A DNA stretch of 5,789 nt from an uncultured Actinomycetes bacterium (GCA_903848435.1 CAINGG010000087.1:1-5789); one strand, 5' to 3'; positions 1-5,464 are shown, counted from the first letter of the stretch. The notes: generated by a model from the sequence alone, not told the origin. A program made the numbers and translations.

Positions 1-1155
1 ATCGGCGTCTCGGCACTCGGCTGCGACGCTGTCGCGGCTGAGCAGGTCTGATGAGTCCTGCGGCACCAGGCCAATCCGCCCGATGAGCTTGGGGCCCCGC
101 AGGGTCGCCGGGTCGAGTCCGGAGATGCGCACCGTGCCCGCGTCGGGGCGCCGCAATCCGACGAGCGTCGACAGCAGGGTTGACTTCCCCGCGCCGTTGC
201 GGCCCATGAGCGCGATCACCTCTCCTTCCGACACGTCGAGGGTGATGCCGCGCAAGGCGGGTATCGGCCCGTACGACGCGCGGGTGCGATCGATCGCGAC
301 CACGCACGCGCCTGTCGAGCCCTCGTCGGGCGGGGGCACACCGGCCAGTTGATCCCTCAGGTCCGTGGCGCGACGACGGGCATCGCGCACCGACAGCGGG
401 AGTGGATGCCAGCGGGCAAGGCGCCCGAGGTGCACGACAGGGGGAGCAACCGGTGACGCGAGCATGATCGTGGCGGGGTCGCCAGCGATCGGGGACGTGC
501 CGTCGCCGGGGATGACGATCACGCGATCGGCGTACTCGAGCACGCGCTCCAGCCGATGCTCGGCGAGGACGACGGTGACGCCGAGGTCATGCACGAGTCG
601 CTGCAAGGTCGCCAGGACCTCCTCGGCCGCGCCCGGATCGAGCGCGCTCGTGGGCTCATCGAGCACGAGTACGCGCGGGTGCGCCGTCAGCACGGCGCCG
701 ATGGCCACCCGCTGGCGCTGGCCGCCCGACAGGCTGAGCAGCGGGCGGTCGCGCACATCGGCGAGCCCGAGGAGATCGAGGGTCTCCTCCACCCGCCGTC
801 GCATCGTGCCGGGATCGATACCCAGGCACTCCATGCTGTAGGCGAGTTCCTCCTCCACCGTGTCGGTGACGAAGCTCGACATCGGATCCTGCGGCACCAT
901 GCCGACGACATCGGCGAGGTCGCGCGGATGATGCGATGCCGTGTCGCGGCCATCGACAGTGACGCGTCCGTGCAGTGTGCCGCCGGTGAAGTGCGGGACG
1001 AGCCCGTTGATCGCGCGCAGGAACGTCGACTTCCCGCTGCCCGTGCGACCGACGACCAGCACGAGTTCGCCCTCGTCGATGGTGATGTTGGCATCGACCA
1101 GGGCCGGCGCGGTCGCGCCGTCGTACGTGATGGTGACGTGGTCGAAGCGGATCAT
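1..1155 (-). CDS. ECF transporter energizing ATPase, two fused ABC domains (EcfA1-EcfA2 type), partial
   Basis: This is the cytoplasmic ATPase that powers an energy-coupling-factor vitamin transporter together with the EcfT protein encoded just upstream. The window shows the first 385 residues; the frame is open to position 1. The first ABC domain is complete: Walker A GRTGSGKST at 36-44, Q-loop Q89, signature LSGGQ at 142-146, Walker B ending D166-E167, D-loop SALD at 170-173 and switch H200. A linker of about 80 residues leads to a second domain with Walker A GRNGAGKST at 318-326 and Q-loop Q366; its signature and Walker B lie outside the window. Two NBDs in one chain are common in actinobacterial ECF systems, which otherwise use separate EcfA1 and EcfA2. 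The ATG overlaps the TGA of ecfT as ATGA, implying translational coupling. Family assignment is firm. The substrate (cobalamin) is inferred from the riboswitch at the head of the operon. Confidence 0.93.
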   Translation of the reverse strand, partial: MIRFDHVTITYDGATAPALVDANITIDEGELVLVVGRTGSGKSTFLRAINGLVPHFTGGTLHGRVTVDGRDTASHHPRDLADVVGMVPQDPMSSFVTDTVEEELAYSMECLGIDPGTMRRRVEETLDLLGLADVRDRPLLSLSGGQRQRVAIGAVLTAHPRVLVLDEPTSALDPGAAEEVLATLQRLVHDLGVTVVLAEHRLERVLEYADRVIVIPGDGTSPIAGDPATIMLASPVAPPVVHLGRLARWHPLPLSVRDARRRATDLRDQLAGVPPPDEGSTGACVVAIDRTRASYGPIPALRGITLDVSEGEVIALMGRNGAGKSTLLSTLVGLRRPDAGTVRISGLDPATLRGPKLIGRIGLVPQDSSDLLSRDSVAAECRDAD

Positions 1156-2252
1156 GCGGCCACCGCCTGGCGAACCGACGCGGGCACGCGCGGACGCGGA
1201 ACCGCGGGGGTGATGACGGCGGGCAGCACGCTGACGAGGATGGCAAGGACGGCAACCGGCGGCACGGCGGGCCAGGCCGGCGGATCGACCGGCGCCGTCA
1301 GGCCGCTCATACCGACCGCGGCCGCCACCAGGAACGTGCCGGCGGTGATCAGTGCGCAGGCCGCCACGCCCCACTCAGGCCACGTCCACGGATCAGGTCG
1401 GTAGCGCGTGCGCGTCGAGCGACGTCCGGCCAGGGCGAATCCGACGAACCCGCACGCGAGGCCGAGGACGAGCATGGGCAGGCCGAGGTAGGCCGGTGCT
1501 GCCGCATCGAGCAGGCCGTAGACGCCGATGATGGCGGCGACCAGTCCCAGCAGCAGTGCGGCTGTCGTCAGCCTGCGCACGCCGGGACTGCGCTCGGCCT
1601 GGCGTCCGTATCCGCGGGAGTCCATCGCGGCGGCCAGGGCCACGGAGCGCTCCAGCGCTCCCGCGAGGACAGGTACGGCCGCGCCGGCGGCGCCGCGCAC
1701 GCCCCCATCGGGACGTCCCCGCAGTCGGCGTGCCGCGCGGATGCGGTCGAGGTCGGCCACCAATTGCGGGGCGAAGGTCACGGCCACCACGACGGAGACA
1801 CCGAACTCATAGAGAGCCGACGGCACGGCCTTGAGCAGGCGCGCGGGCGACGCGAGGGAGTTGGCGGCGCCGACGCACGCCAGGATCGTGGCCAGCCGCA
1901 GCCCGTCGTAGACGGCTGCGAGCAGCGATTCGGCGGTGACCGGCCCACCGAGTCGCACTCCCGCCAGGAACTCCGGCAGCATCACCGACGGCAGCGTGAA
2001 CACCACGGTCGTGCCGATAGGCGCGGCGACGATGATCTGGAACACCACGCGGATGGCGATGACGATCAGGCCGATGCGCAAGAAGACCGCGAAGGACCGT
2101 GACCAGGGCGCGATCGGCCGGCGAGCAGCGACGACGTAGCCGGCGACGGCGATGATCAGCAGGAGCAGGATCGGGTTGTTGGTGCGGGACGCGGCGACGG
2201 CGAGCCCGGCGGCCCACAGCCACCAGGCTCCCGGGTGCAGCAGTCGCGGCAT
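1152..2252 (-). CDS. ecfT: ECF transporter transmembrane component, EcfT/CbiQ family
   Basis: This 366-residue membrane protein is the scaffold that couples the ATPase to a substrate-binding S component. Hydrophobic segments are visible near 11-43, 53-75, 110-130, 143-162, 230-265, 285-305 and 320-350. The cytoplasmic coupling helices carry the two Arg-containing motifs typical of EcfT: AARRLRG at 173-179 and AMDSRGY at 209-215. At 366 residues it is longer than a basic EcfT of about 250-270; the extra length is two or more C-terminal hydrophobic segments after about residue 270. The frame stays open far upstream, but the start is placed at 2252 because GGAGG (2261-2265) lies 8 bases before this ATG and the protein homology begins there. 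The ATG shares one base with the preceding TGA (TGATG), and its own stop overlaps the ATPase start. Naming it CbiQ would imply cobalt; the cobalamin riboswitch argues for the vitamin, though cobalt cannot be excluded. Confidence 0.9.
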   Translation of the reverse strand: MPRLLHPGAWWLWAAGLAVAASRTNNPILLLLIIAVAGYVVAARRPIAPWSRSFAVFLRIGLIVIAIRVVFQIIVAAPIGTTVVFTLPSVMLPEFLAGVRLGGPVTAESLLAAVYDGLRLATILACVGAANSLASPARLLKAVPSALYEFGVSVVVAVTFAPQLVADLDRIRAARRLRGRPDGGVRGAAGAAVPVLAGALERSVALAAAMDSRGYGRQAERSPGVRRLTTAALLLGLVAAIIGVYGLLDAAAPAYLGLPMLVLGLACGFVGFALAGRRSTRTRYRPDPWTWPEWGVAACALITAGTFLVAAAVGMSGLTAPVDPPAWPAVPPVAVLAILVSVLPAVITPAVPRPRVPASVRQAVAA

Positions 2253-3187
2253 CACGTCGGCCTCCGGCGCATCAGCAGCGCAGCGCCGCCCCCGAGTACG
2301 CCGATCCCCACCACGGCGGCGCCCGCGACCAGCGGGCTTCCGCCGCCGCCACCCCCGGAGCTCACCGGTGCGGCCAGGACCGACAGGGAGGGCGTGGGTG
2401 TCGGGGTGGGTGTGGTCGGCGGTGTCGAGGATGCCTTGGCCATCGATGGGCTCGGTGTGTCGGACGCGCTCGCGCTGGGCGTTGCCTGGGACGGCGCCTC
2501 GCCGTCGGGTGATTCGTCCGAGGAGTTCGACGACGCGGTCGCGCTTGATGTATCCGTGGCGGCCTGCGATGTCGGCGGAGCGGCCGACGTTGGCGTCTCG
2601 GATGGCTTGGGCGTCTTCGACGGAGCAGGACTCTTCGACGGGCTCGGCGTCGTGCTCGGCTGCGGTGTTGGCTCTGGCGGGTCCTCGTCGATGACCACGG
2701 CGCACTCGGTCGCGGGGTAACCGCCGATCGCGCAGATGAGTCCGCTGTCGACGCGCACGGGTGCCGCGGCGCGCAGGACGTCGTACCCGGTGGCGCGCGG
2801 TTCGGCAACCACGCACAGCGCCCAGGCCCCCGGGGGCATCTCGCCGTCCGGCGCATCCTGGGCGAGGCCGGGATCGACGACGACGGCCACGCGCTTGCGG
2901 CCCTCCTGCGCGGGGGTGTCCGCGCACACGGTGTCGAAGTCCGGAGCGAACGACGGACGGTCGTTGCCCGCCACGCCGCTGACCGAGAAGCGCCAGCCCT
3001 CGACCGTGCCGTCCGCTGGGGTCCGCGACGACGCGCCCGTGTTGGAGAACGACCACTGGCCGTCGGATCCCAGCCAGTACGACCAGTAGCGGTAGGCCGC
3101 TGCGTGCGCGGGCGCCGCCAGGGCGACCGGCATGAGCGCGGCGGCAGCCGCGATCGCTGCCGTCACCAGTGCCATCCGCTTGGTCAT
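2252..3187 (-). CDS. Secreted, stalked, membrane-anchored protein of SCO2322 type
   Basis: This 311-residue exported protein resembles the SCO2322 family that accompanies CbiQ-type ECF genes in actinobacteria; I place it from memory of the family, not from a search. A signal peptide spans about 1-29 (basic start, Ala-rich core, AHA before the likely cleavage). The extracytoplasmic domain, about 31-165, is rich in aromatic residues, begins YRYWSYW and contains EGWRFSVSG near 63-71 and four cysteines (88, 125, 152, 162), possibly two disulfides. A Pro/Ser/Thr stalk spans about 169-268, then six glycines (278-283), a hydrophobic helix (about 285-306) and a basic tail RRRPT. No LPxTG sortase motif precedes the helix, so it is probably held in the membrane. 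Seventeen bases separate it from the toroid gene; its ribosome binding site is weak. A partner of the toroid protein or the ECF core is inferred; its biochemical role is unknown. Confidence 0.85.
   Translation of the reverse strand: MTKRMALVTAAIAAAAALMPVALAAPAHAAAYRYWSYWLGSDGQWSFSNTGASSRTPADGTVEGWRFSVSGVAGNDRPSFAPDFDTVCADTPAQEGRKRVAVVVDPGLAQDAPDGEMPPGAWALCVVAEPRATGYDVLRAAAPVRVDSGLICAIGGYPATECAVVIDEDPPEPTPQPSTTPSPSKSPAPSKTPKPSETPTSAAPPTSQAATDTSSATASSNSSDESPDGEAPSQATPSASASDTPSPSMAKASSTPPTTPTPTPTPSLSVLAAPVSSGGGGGGSPLVAGAAVVGIGVLGGGAALLMRRRPT
2261..2265 (-). promoter_or_regulatory. Ribosome binding site of ecfT
   Basis: On the minus strand this reads GGAGG, 8 bases before the ATG at 2252 and inside the last codons of the upstream gene. 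It decides the start of the EcfT protein in a frame that would otherwise remain open for some 430 further codons. Confidence 0.7.
2362..2683 (-). repeat. Low-complexity Pro/Ser/Thr stalk coding region
   Basis: This stretch encodes the extended linker of the SCO2322-like protein, including short repeats such as PSPSKSPAPSKTPKPS and a TPTPTPTP run. The repeats suit a flexible spacer lifting a folded domain away from the membrane through the cell wall. The repetitive DNA may vary in length between strains. Confidence 0.75.
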
Positions 3188-3204
3188 GTCGATGCGCCTG
3201 ACGC

Positions 3205-4269
3205 TCAGCCCTGCAGTGTCGCGAGGAGTCGTCGGGGAAGGTCGATGCCGCCGAAGTCGCGCGGGTCGGTGCCGGTGCCCACGGCGGCCAGGAGCAGCGT
3301 GCCGAGTGCAGCGGGCCGATCTGACGTGCCGTCGCTGATGTAGGACGCGGCGTTCGCCTGCAGTGCCGTGATGGCGAGGCCGGTCGCCCGGCCCGATGTG
3401 CGCGTGGCCACGAGACCGATGACGCCGAGGGCGGTGGAGTTCCAGTCCGCCGCGTCAGGTGCGAAGGCATCGGGCAGTGAGCCGCCCGACGCGGTGATCT
3501 GCGTGGCGATCCAGTGCGCTGTCGCGTGCTTCGGGTCAGTGGCTCGTCCGTCACCCCCGCATGTCACCGCTGGGGCGGCCTTGCGCTGCGTGCGTTCGCG
3601 CACGATGAAAGCGTCGGCAAGTCCGAGCAGTCCCTGCGTCGTCGACAGGGCGTCGGGAAGGCTGCCGGCCATGTAGGGCAGTCCGCCCGTCTGCTGCGGC
3701 TCCGTCGCGCATCCGTAGACGTGTCGACGCAGGAAGGCGGTGGCACGCTGCTTGATGCGCCGGGTTCCGTCGACGAGCCCGAAGGCGGCCAGTGCCAGGC
3801 CGGTGGAGTTGGTGTCCGGCTCGCCACCCGGGTAGTAGGGGAACCCGCCTCCCGTCGTCTGCTGCTGGCGCAGCCAGTCCTGGGCCGCCCACGCCGCTGA
3901 TTCCGCATCAGGACCGTTGCTGACGATGACCAGGGCGGCCAGGGCGAGCGCGGTGGAGTTGGTGTCCGGCCCGGTGTAGGTGCTCGGATCCGATGGCGGG
4001 CACGGCACGGTGGTGTCGGGGCGGTAGCCCATGAACGAGCCATCGGCGCACTGCTGATCGACGAGCCACGCGATGGCACTGTCGGGCACGTCGGCCCGCG
4101 CGGCGGCCAGCCCCATCAGTGCGTACGACTGGCGGTAGACGCCGTCGTACGTCGGATCCGCGGAGCCGAACAGGCCCGCGTCGTGGACGGGGGAAGCGGC
4201 GGCGGGGGGAATGCTGACCACGACGGCCAGCAGACAGGCGATGGCAGAGCCGATCACTTGAGACTTCAC
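3205..4269 (-). CDS. Secreted prenyltransferase/squalene-cyclase repeat (alpha/alpha-toroid) protein, transcobalamin-like candidate
   Basis: This is a 354-residue exported protein. It starts at a GTG, chosen because GGAG (4275-4278) lies 5 bases upstream and a clear signal peptide follows (1-25, ending PPAAA). The mature part consists of repeated helix pairs of the terpenoid-cyclase type: 41-57, 65-82, 101-116, 129-166, 176-221 and 251-290. Each has the pattern of an aliphatic helix rich in ALALAAL, then a tryptophan/glutamine helix, then Gly-Gly-Phe/Leu turns such as TGGGFPYYPGG. PDTNST occurs twice, 50 residues apart, and WNST once more. Cysteines 74, 90, 187 and 237 could form disulfides. 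It lacks the DxDD acid motif of squalene cyclases, so an enzymatic role is unlikely. The alpha domain of intrinsic factor and transcobalamin has this fold class. With the B12 riboswitch in front, an extracellular cobalamin-capture role is inferred. The fold is quite sure, the ligand is not. Confidence 0.87.
   Translation of the reverse strand: MKSQVIGSAIACLLAVVVSIPPAAASPVHDAGLFGSADPTYDGVYRQSYALMGLAAARADVPDSAIAWLVDQQCADGSFMGYRPDTTVPCPPSDPSTYTGPDTNSTALALAALVIVSNGPDAESAAWAAQDWLRQQQTTGGGFPYYPGGEPDTNSTGLALAAFGLVDGTRRIKQRATAFLRRHVYGCATEPQQTGGLPYMAGSLPDALSTTQGLLGLADAFIVRERTQRKAAPAVTCGGDGRATDPKHATAHWIATQITASGGSLPDAFAPDAADWNSTALGVIGLVATRTSGRATGLAITALQANAASYISDGTSDRPAALGTLLLAAVGTGTDPRDFGGIDLPRRLLATLQG
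3801..3970 (-). repeat. Two copies of a 20-base direct repeat coding for PDTNST helices
   Basis: An identical 20-base block occurs at 3801-3820 and 3951-3970, exactly 150 bases (50 codons) apart. On the coding strand it starts each PDTNST helix of the toroid protein. A similar, diverged block near 3432-3450 encodes WNST. The identity at the DNA level suggests internal duplication of a helix-pair unit or strong constraint. Confidence 0.7.
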
Positions 4270-4272
4270 GAA

Positions 4273-4335
4273 TACTCCAGGGTGAGCGACCTACTTGGCG
4301 ATGGGGCCGCTTCGGAGACAGGTGTCCCTGGAGTA
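4273..4335 (-). promoter_or_regulatory. RBS-sequestering hairpin (riboswitch expression platform)
   Basis: On the minus strand CCCTGGAGTA (4282-4273) contains the GGAG ribosome binding site of the toroid gene. It is perfectly complementary over 10 bases to TACTCCAGGG (4335-4326), with a loop of 43 bases. An inner ACCT/AGGT pairing (4320-4323 with 4289-4292) can add four base pairs. Forming this stem would block translation of the first gene. This is the usual way cobalamin riboswitches act in GC-rich bacteria that lack strong intrinsic terminators. No T-run follows, which argues against transcription termination. Confidence 0.72.
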
Positions 4336-4363
4336 GCTGCCACGCCCCGCAGACCTCGACGGG

Positions 4364-4385
4364 GTGAATGCCATGCGGCATCCAC
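4364..4385 (-). promoter_or_regulatory. P13-like hairpin next to the cobalamin aptamer
   Basis: Eight bases after the aptamer's closing helix, the minus strand forms a 9-bp stem: GTGGATGCC pairs with GGCATTCAC around a GCAT tetraloop, with one G-U pair. In cobalamin riboswitches a hairpin at this position (P13) docks its loop onto loop L5. Here GCAT can pair with GTGC in L5 (about 4458-4461), including one wobble. The stem is plain in the sequence; the docking is inferred. Confidence 0.55.
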
Positions 4386-4393
4386 TAGGCGCT

Positions 4394-4486
4394 CGCGCCC
4401 GCCAGGTGCTCCGACTTGCCGCGCAGCGGCTCACGGTTGCGGGTCAGCGCCGGATTTGCACCGGCTTCCCCTGGATATCGGGCGCG
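4394..4486 (-). promoter_or_regulatory. Cobalamin (B12) riboswitch aptamer
   Basis: Read on the minus strand, all conserved core blocks appear in the right order: GGGAAGC (4470-4464), GGTGCAAATCC (4462-4452), CTGACCCGCAACCGTGA (4447-4431), and the B12 box AGTCGGAGCACCTGGC (4416-4401). The whole is closed by CGCGCCCG (4486-4479) pairing with CGGGCGCG (4401-4394), followed by CCAGG (4474-4470) with CCTGG (4406-4402). A small hairpin, GCCGC-TGC-GCGGC (4430-4418), lies before the B12 box. The aptamer is compact, about 93 bases, with little peripheral structure. It lies in the leader of the operon starting at 4269. In this family, binding of a cobalamin represses the downstream genes, which usually import or make B12. 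Whether it prefers adenosylcobalamin or hydroxo/methylcobalamin cannot be told here. Confidence 0.93.
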
Positions 4487-4505
4487 TCTATGCAGTTGTG
4501 ACGCC

Positions 4506-4535
4506 ATCCGACCATGCGGGACCGAGCCGAGTCAA
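4506..4535 (-). promoter_or_regulatory. Possible promoter of the cobalamin operon
   Basis: On the minus strand a good -35 hexamer, TTGACT (4535-4530), is followed after 18 bases by TCGGAT (4511-4506), a poor -10. It sits about 20 bases before the aptamer, as needed for a transcript carrying the whole riboswitch. The weak -10 makes the exact start uncertain. Confidence 0.35.
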
Positions 4536-4546
4536 AGGGGGCTCGC

Positions 4547-4563
4547 CGCCGATCGATTCGGCG
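4547..4563. repeat. 17-bp palindrome between divergent promoters
   Basis: CGCCGA (4547-4552) and TCGGCG (4558-4563) form a perfect 6-bp inverted repeat around TCGAT. It abuts the -10-like hexamer of the 71-residue gene on one side. On the other side it lies a dozen bases upstream of the possible -35 of the cobalamin operon. It could be an operator or a weak hairpin; no T-run follows on either strand. Confidence 0.3.
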
Positions 4564-4569
4564 TACGGT
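4564..4569 (+). promoter_or_regulatory. -10 element of a probably leaderless gene
   Basis: TACGGT fits the actinobacterial TAnnnT -10 pattern and ends six bases before the ATG at 4576. Transcription would therefore begin at or next to the start codon. No Shine-Dalgarno sequence is present (CAGCCC precedes the ATG). No convincing -35 hexamer is seen. Confidence 0.5.
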
Positions 4570-4575
4570 CAGCCC

Positions 4576-4791
4576 ATGGGCTGGACATGGATCTTCACCG
4601 ACCTCCAGGGCACCCCGGCAGCCTCACTCCCGGCCGGCGCCGTCCTGGATCCCTTCCCCACGCAGGCTGATGCCGAGACCTGGCTGGGCGAGTCGTGGCG
4701 CGAACTTCTCGATGGGGGCGTCGATGCGGTCGTGCTCTATGAGGACGACCGCCAGGTCTACGGGCCCATGAGCCTGCACCCGCAGGCCTAG
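4576..4791 (+). CDS. Conserved small actinobacterial protein, 71 residues
   Basis: The protein begins MGWTW, continues with a PTQADAETWLGESWRELLD block (about 28-46) and a strand-like AVVLYEDDRQVYGPMSLHP segment (51-69). It resembles short conserved hypothetical proteins of actinobacteria that share this MGWTW start and YGPMSLHP ending; no function is known to me. It is acidic, has no signal peptide or membrane segment, and is probably a soluble cytoplasmic protein. The open frame extends further upstream, but that part runs antisense through the riboswitch, whose sequence is explained by RNA structure. The ATG at 4576 is preceded by a well-placed -10 hexamer and matches the family's start. 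It converges on the DUF3043 gene with overlapping stop codons. Confidence 0.82.
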   Translation: MGWTWIFTDLQGTPAASLPAGAVLDPFPTQADAETWLGESWRELLDGGVDAVVLYEDDRQVYGPMSLHPQA

Positions 4792-5378
4792 CGCGACGAC
4801 GACTCCTCGGGTGCCTGGCCGCGCTTGACGCGCGGCGGCGGGAGGCGGAAGCGGCGCAGTTGCAGCGTGCGCAGTGCGGCGTACCACAGGCAGCCCTTGC
4901 GCTCGGCCTTGTCGGGGAACTGCTTGCGCAGCTTGCCGCTGAGCCGGATGAGCAAGAAGGCCTCATCGAACGCGACGATGGCGACGAGCGCCATCCATCC
5001 GATCGAGACAAACACCTGGATGCTCGGCACGGGCACGAAGCCCAGCACCAGCACGGCGAGCGCGATGAAGATGAAGTACTCCGCGATCGTGTAGCGGCTG
5101 TCGACGAAGTCGCGCGTGTATCTGCGGGCCGGGCCCCGGTCGCGTGCCGGCAGGGCACGCTCGTCACCGGCCATGAGCGCGGCCCGCTGGGCCGCCCGGG
5201 CGTCGCGGTCGCGCTCGCGGGCCGCCTTCTTGGCCGCCTTGGGGTCCTTCGGGACCTTCAGGGCCTGCTTGCGAGCGGCTTCTGCCTCCTTGCGGCTCGG
5301 CGTGGGCCGACCCTTGCCCGGCCCGGCGGCCGTCTCTTCGGCGGGCTCGGGCGTGGTGGCGGACTTGCGACCAAACAT
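4788..5378 (-). CDS. DUF3043 family membrane protein
   Basis: This 196-residue protein has the layout of the actinobacterial DUF3043 family. A charged N-terminal part contains GRPTPSRKEAEAARKQ (23-38) and a long Lys/Arg/Ala-rich stretch likely to be helical (about 29-70). The conserved RDRGPARRYTRDFVDSR follows (79-95). Two hydrophobic helices come next, about 100-117 and 118-145, separated by a short PVPS turn, so both termini are probably cytoplasmic. A basic tail follows. The function of the family is not known. The start MFGRK at 5378 is supported by a -10-like TAGATT six bases upstream, suggesting a leaderless mRNA. The gene is divergent from pspA and convergent with the 71-residue gene. 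A link to envelope maintenance through the pspA neighbour is only a guess. Confidence 0.88.
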   Translation of the reverse strand: MFGRKSATTPEPAEETAAGPGKGRPTPSRKEAEAARKQALKVPKDPKAAKKAARERDRDARAAQRAALMAGDERALPARDRGPARRYTRDFVDSRYTIAEYFIFIALAVLVLGFVPVPSIQVFVSIGWMALVAIVAFDEAFLLIRLSGKLRKQFPDKAERKGCLWYAALRTLQLRRFRLPPPRVKRGQAPEESSSR

Positions 5379-5384
5379 GCGGTC

Positions 5385-5390
5385 AATCTA
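5385..5390 (-). promoter_or_regulatory. -10 element of the probably leaderless DUF3043 gene
   Basis: On the minus strand TAGATT ends six bases before the ATG at 5378 (spacer GACCGC), with no Shine-Dalgarno sequence between. The spacing equals that of the 71-residue gene. Six-base half sites CGGTCA (5380-5385) and TGACCG (5401-5406) flank the upstream part and could be an operator. Confidence 0.5.
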
Positions 5391-5432
5391 GCGAGCCTGG
5401 TGACCGGCGGCGCATGGGCGGCGGAAGCCCCC

Positions 5433-5438
5433 TAGTCT
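5433..5438 (+). promoter_or_regulatory. Possible -10 element of pspA
   Basis: TAGTCT fits the TAnnnT pattern and lies 29 bases before the pspA ATG, which would give a short leader holding the ribosome binding site. No matching -35 hexamer is seen, so an alternative sigma factor or an activator-dependent promoter is possible. Confidence 0.3.
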
Positions 5439-5457
5439 GGAGGGGACATCCTGGACC

Positions 5458-5464
5458 GGGAGGA
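5458..5464 (+). promoter_or_regulatory. Ribosome binding site of pspA
   Basis: GGGAGGA ends three bases before the ATG at 5468. It is the strongest Shine-Dalgarno sequence in the window and contrasts with the leaderless arrangement of the two genes to its left. Confidence 0.75.

Noticed and set aside
83..1404. Plus-strand open frames (for example 556-1404) across the ATPase gene
   Set aside because: They lie opposite the clear ABC ATPase frame with all its motifs. Low-complexity Arg/Ala composition is typical of antisense frames in GC-rich DNA.
2252..2340. LPxTG-type sortase anchor in the stalked protein
   Set aside because: The C-terminus has a glycine run, a hydrophobic helix and a basic tail, but no LPxTG-like pentapeptide before the helix.
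2152..2720. Plus-strand open frames opposite the stalk region
   Set aside because: The Val/Gly/Asp repeats mirror the Pro/Ser/Thr stalk codons on the other strand. There is no independent support.
2253..3554. Open minus-strand frame that would extend EcfT to 800 residues
   Set aside because: The extension is an Arg/Gly-rich out-of-frame reading of the SCO2322-like and toroid genes. EcfT homology and a GGAGG ribosome binding site begin at the ATG at 2252.
3205..4269. Terpene cyclase or prenyltransferase enzyme
   Set aside because: The protein is exported, short, and lacks the DxDD catalytic motif; only the structural repeats match.
4270..4393. Intrinsic transcription terminator in the riboswitch leader
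   Set aside because: Hairpins are present but none is followed by a T-run on the minus strand. The RBS-pairing stem explains control better.
4183..4575. Upstream extension of the 71-residue protein to 202 residues
   Set aside because: It is antisense to the toroid gene start and to the cobalamin riboswitch, whose bases are explained by RNA structure. The conserved protein begins MGWTW at 4576.
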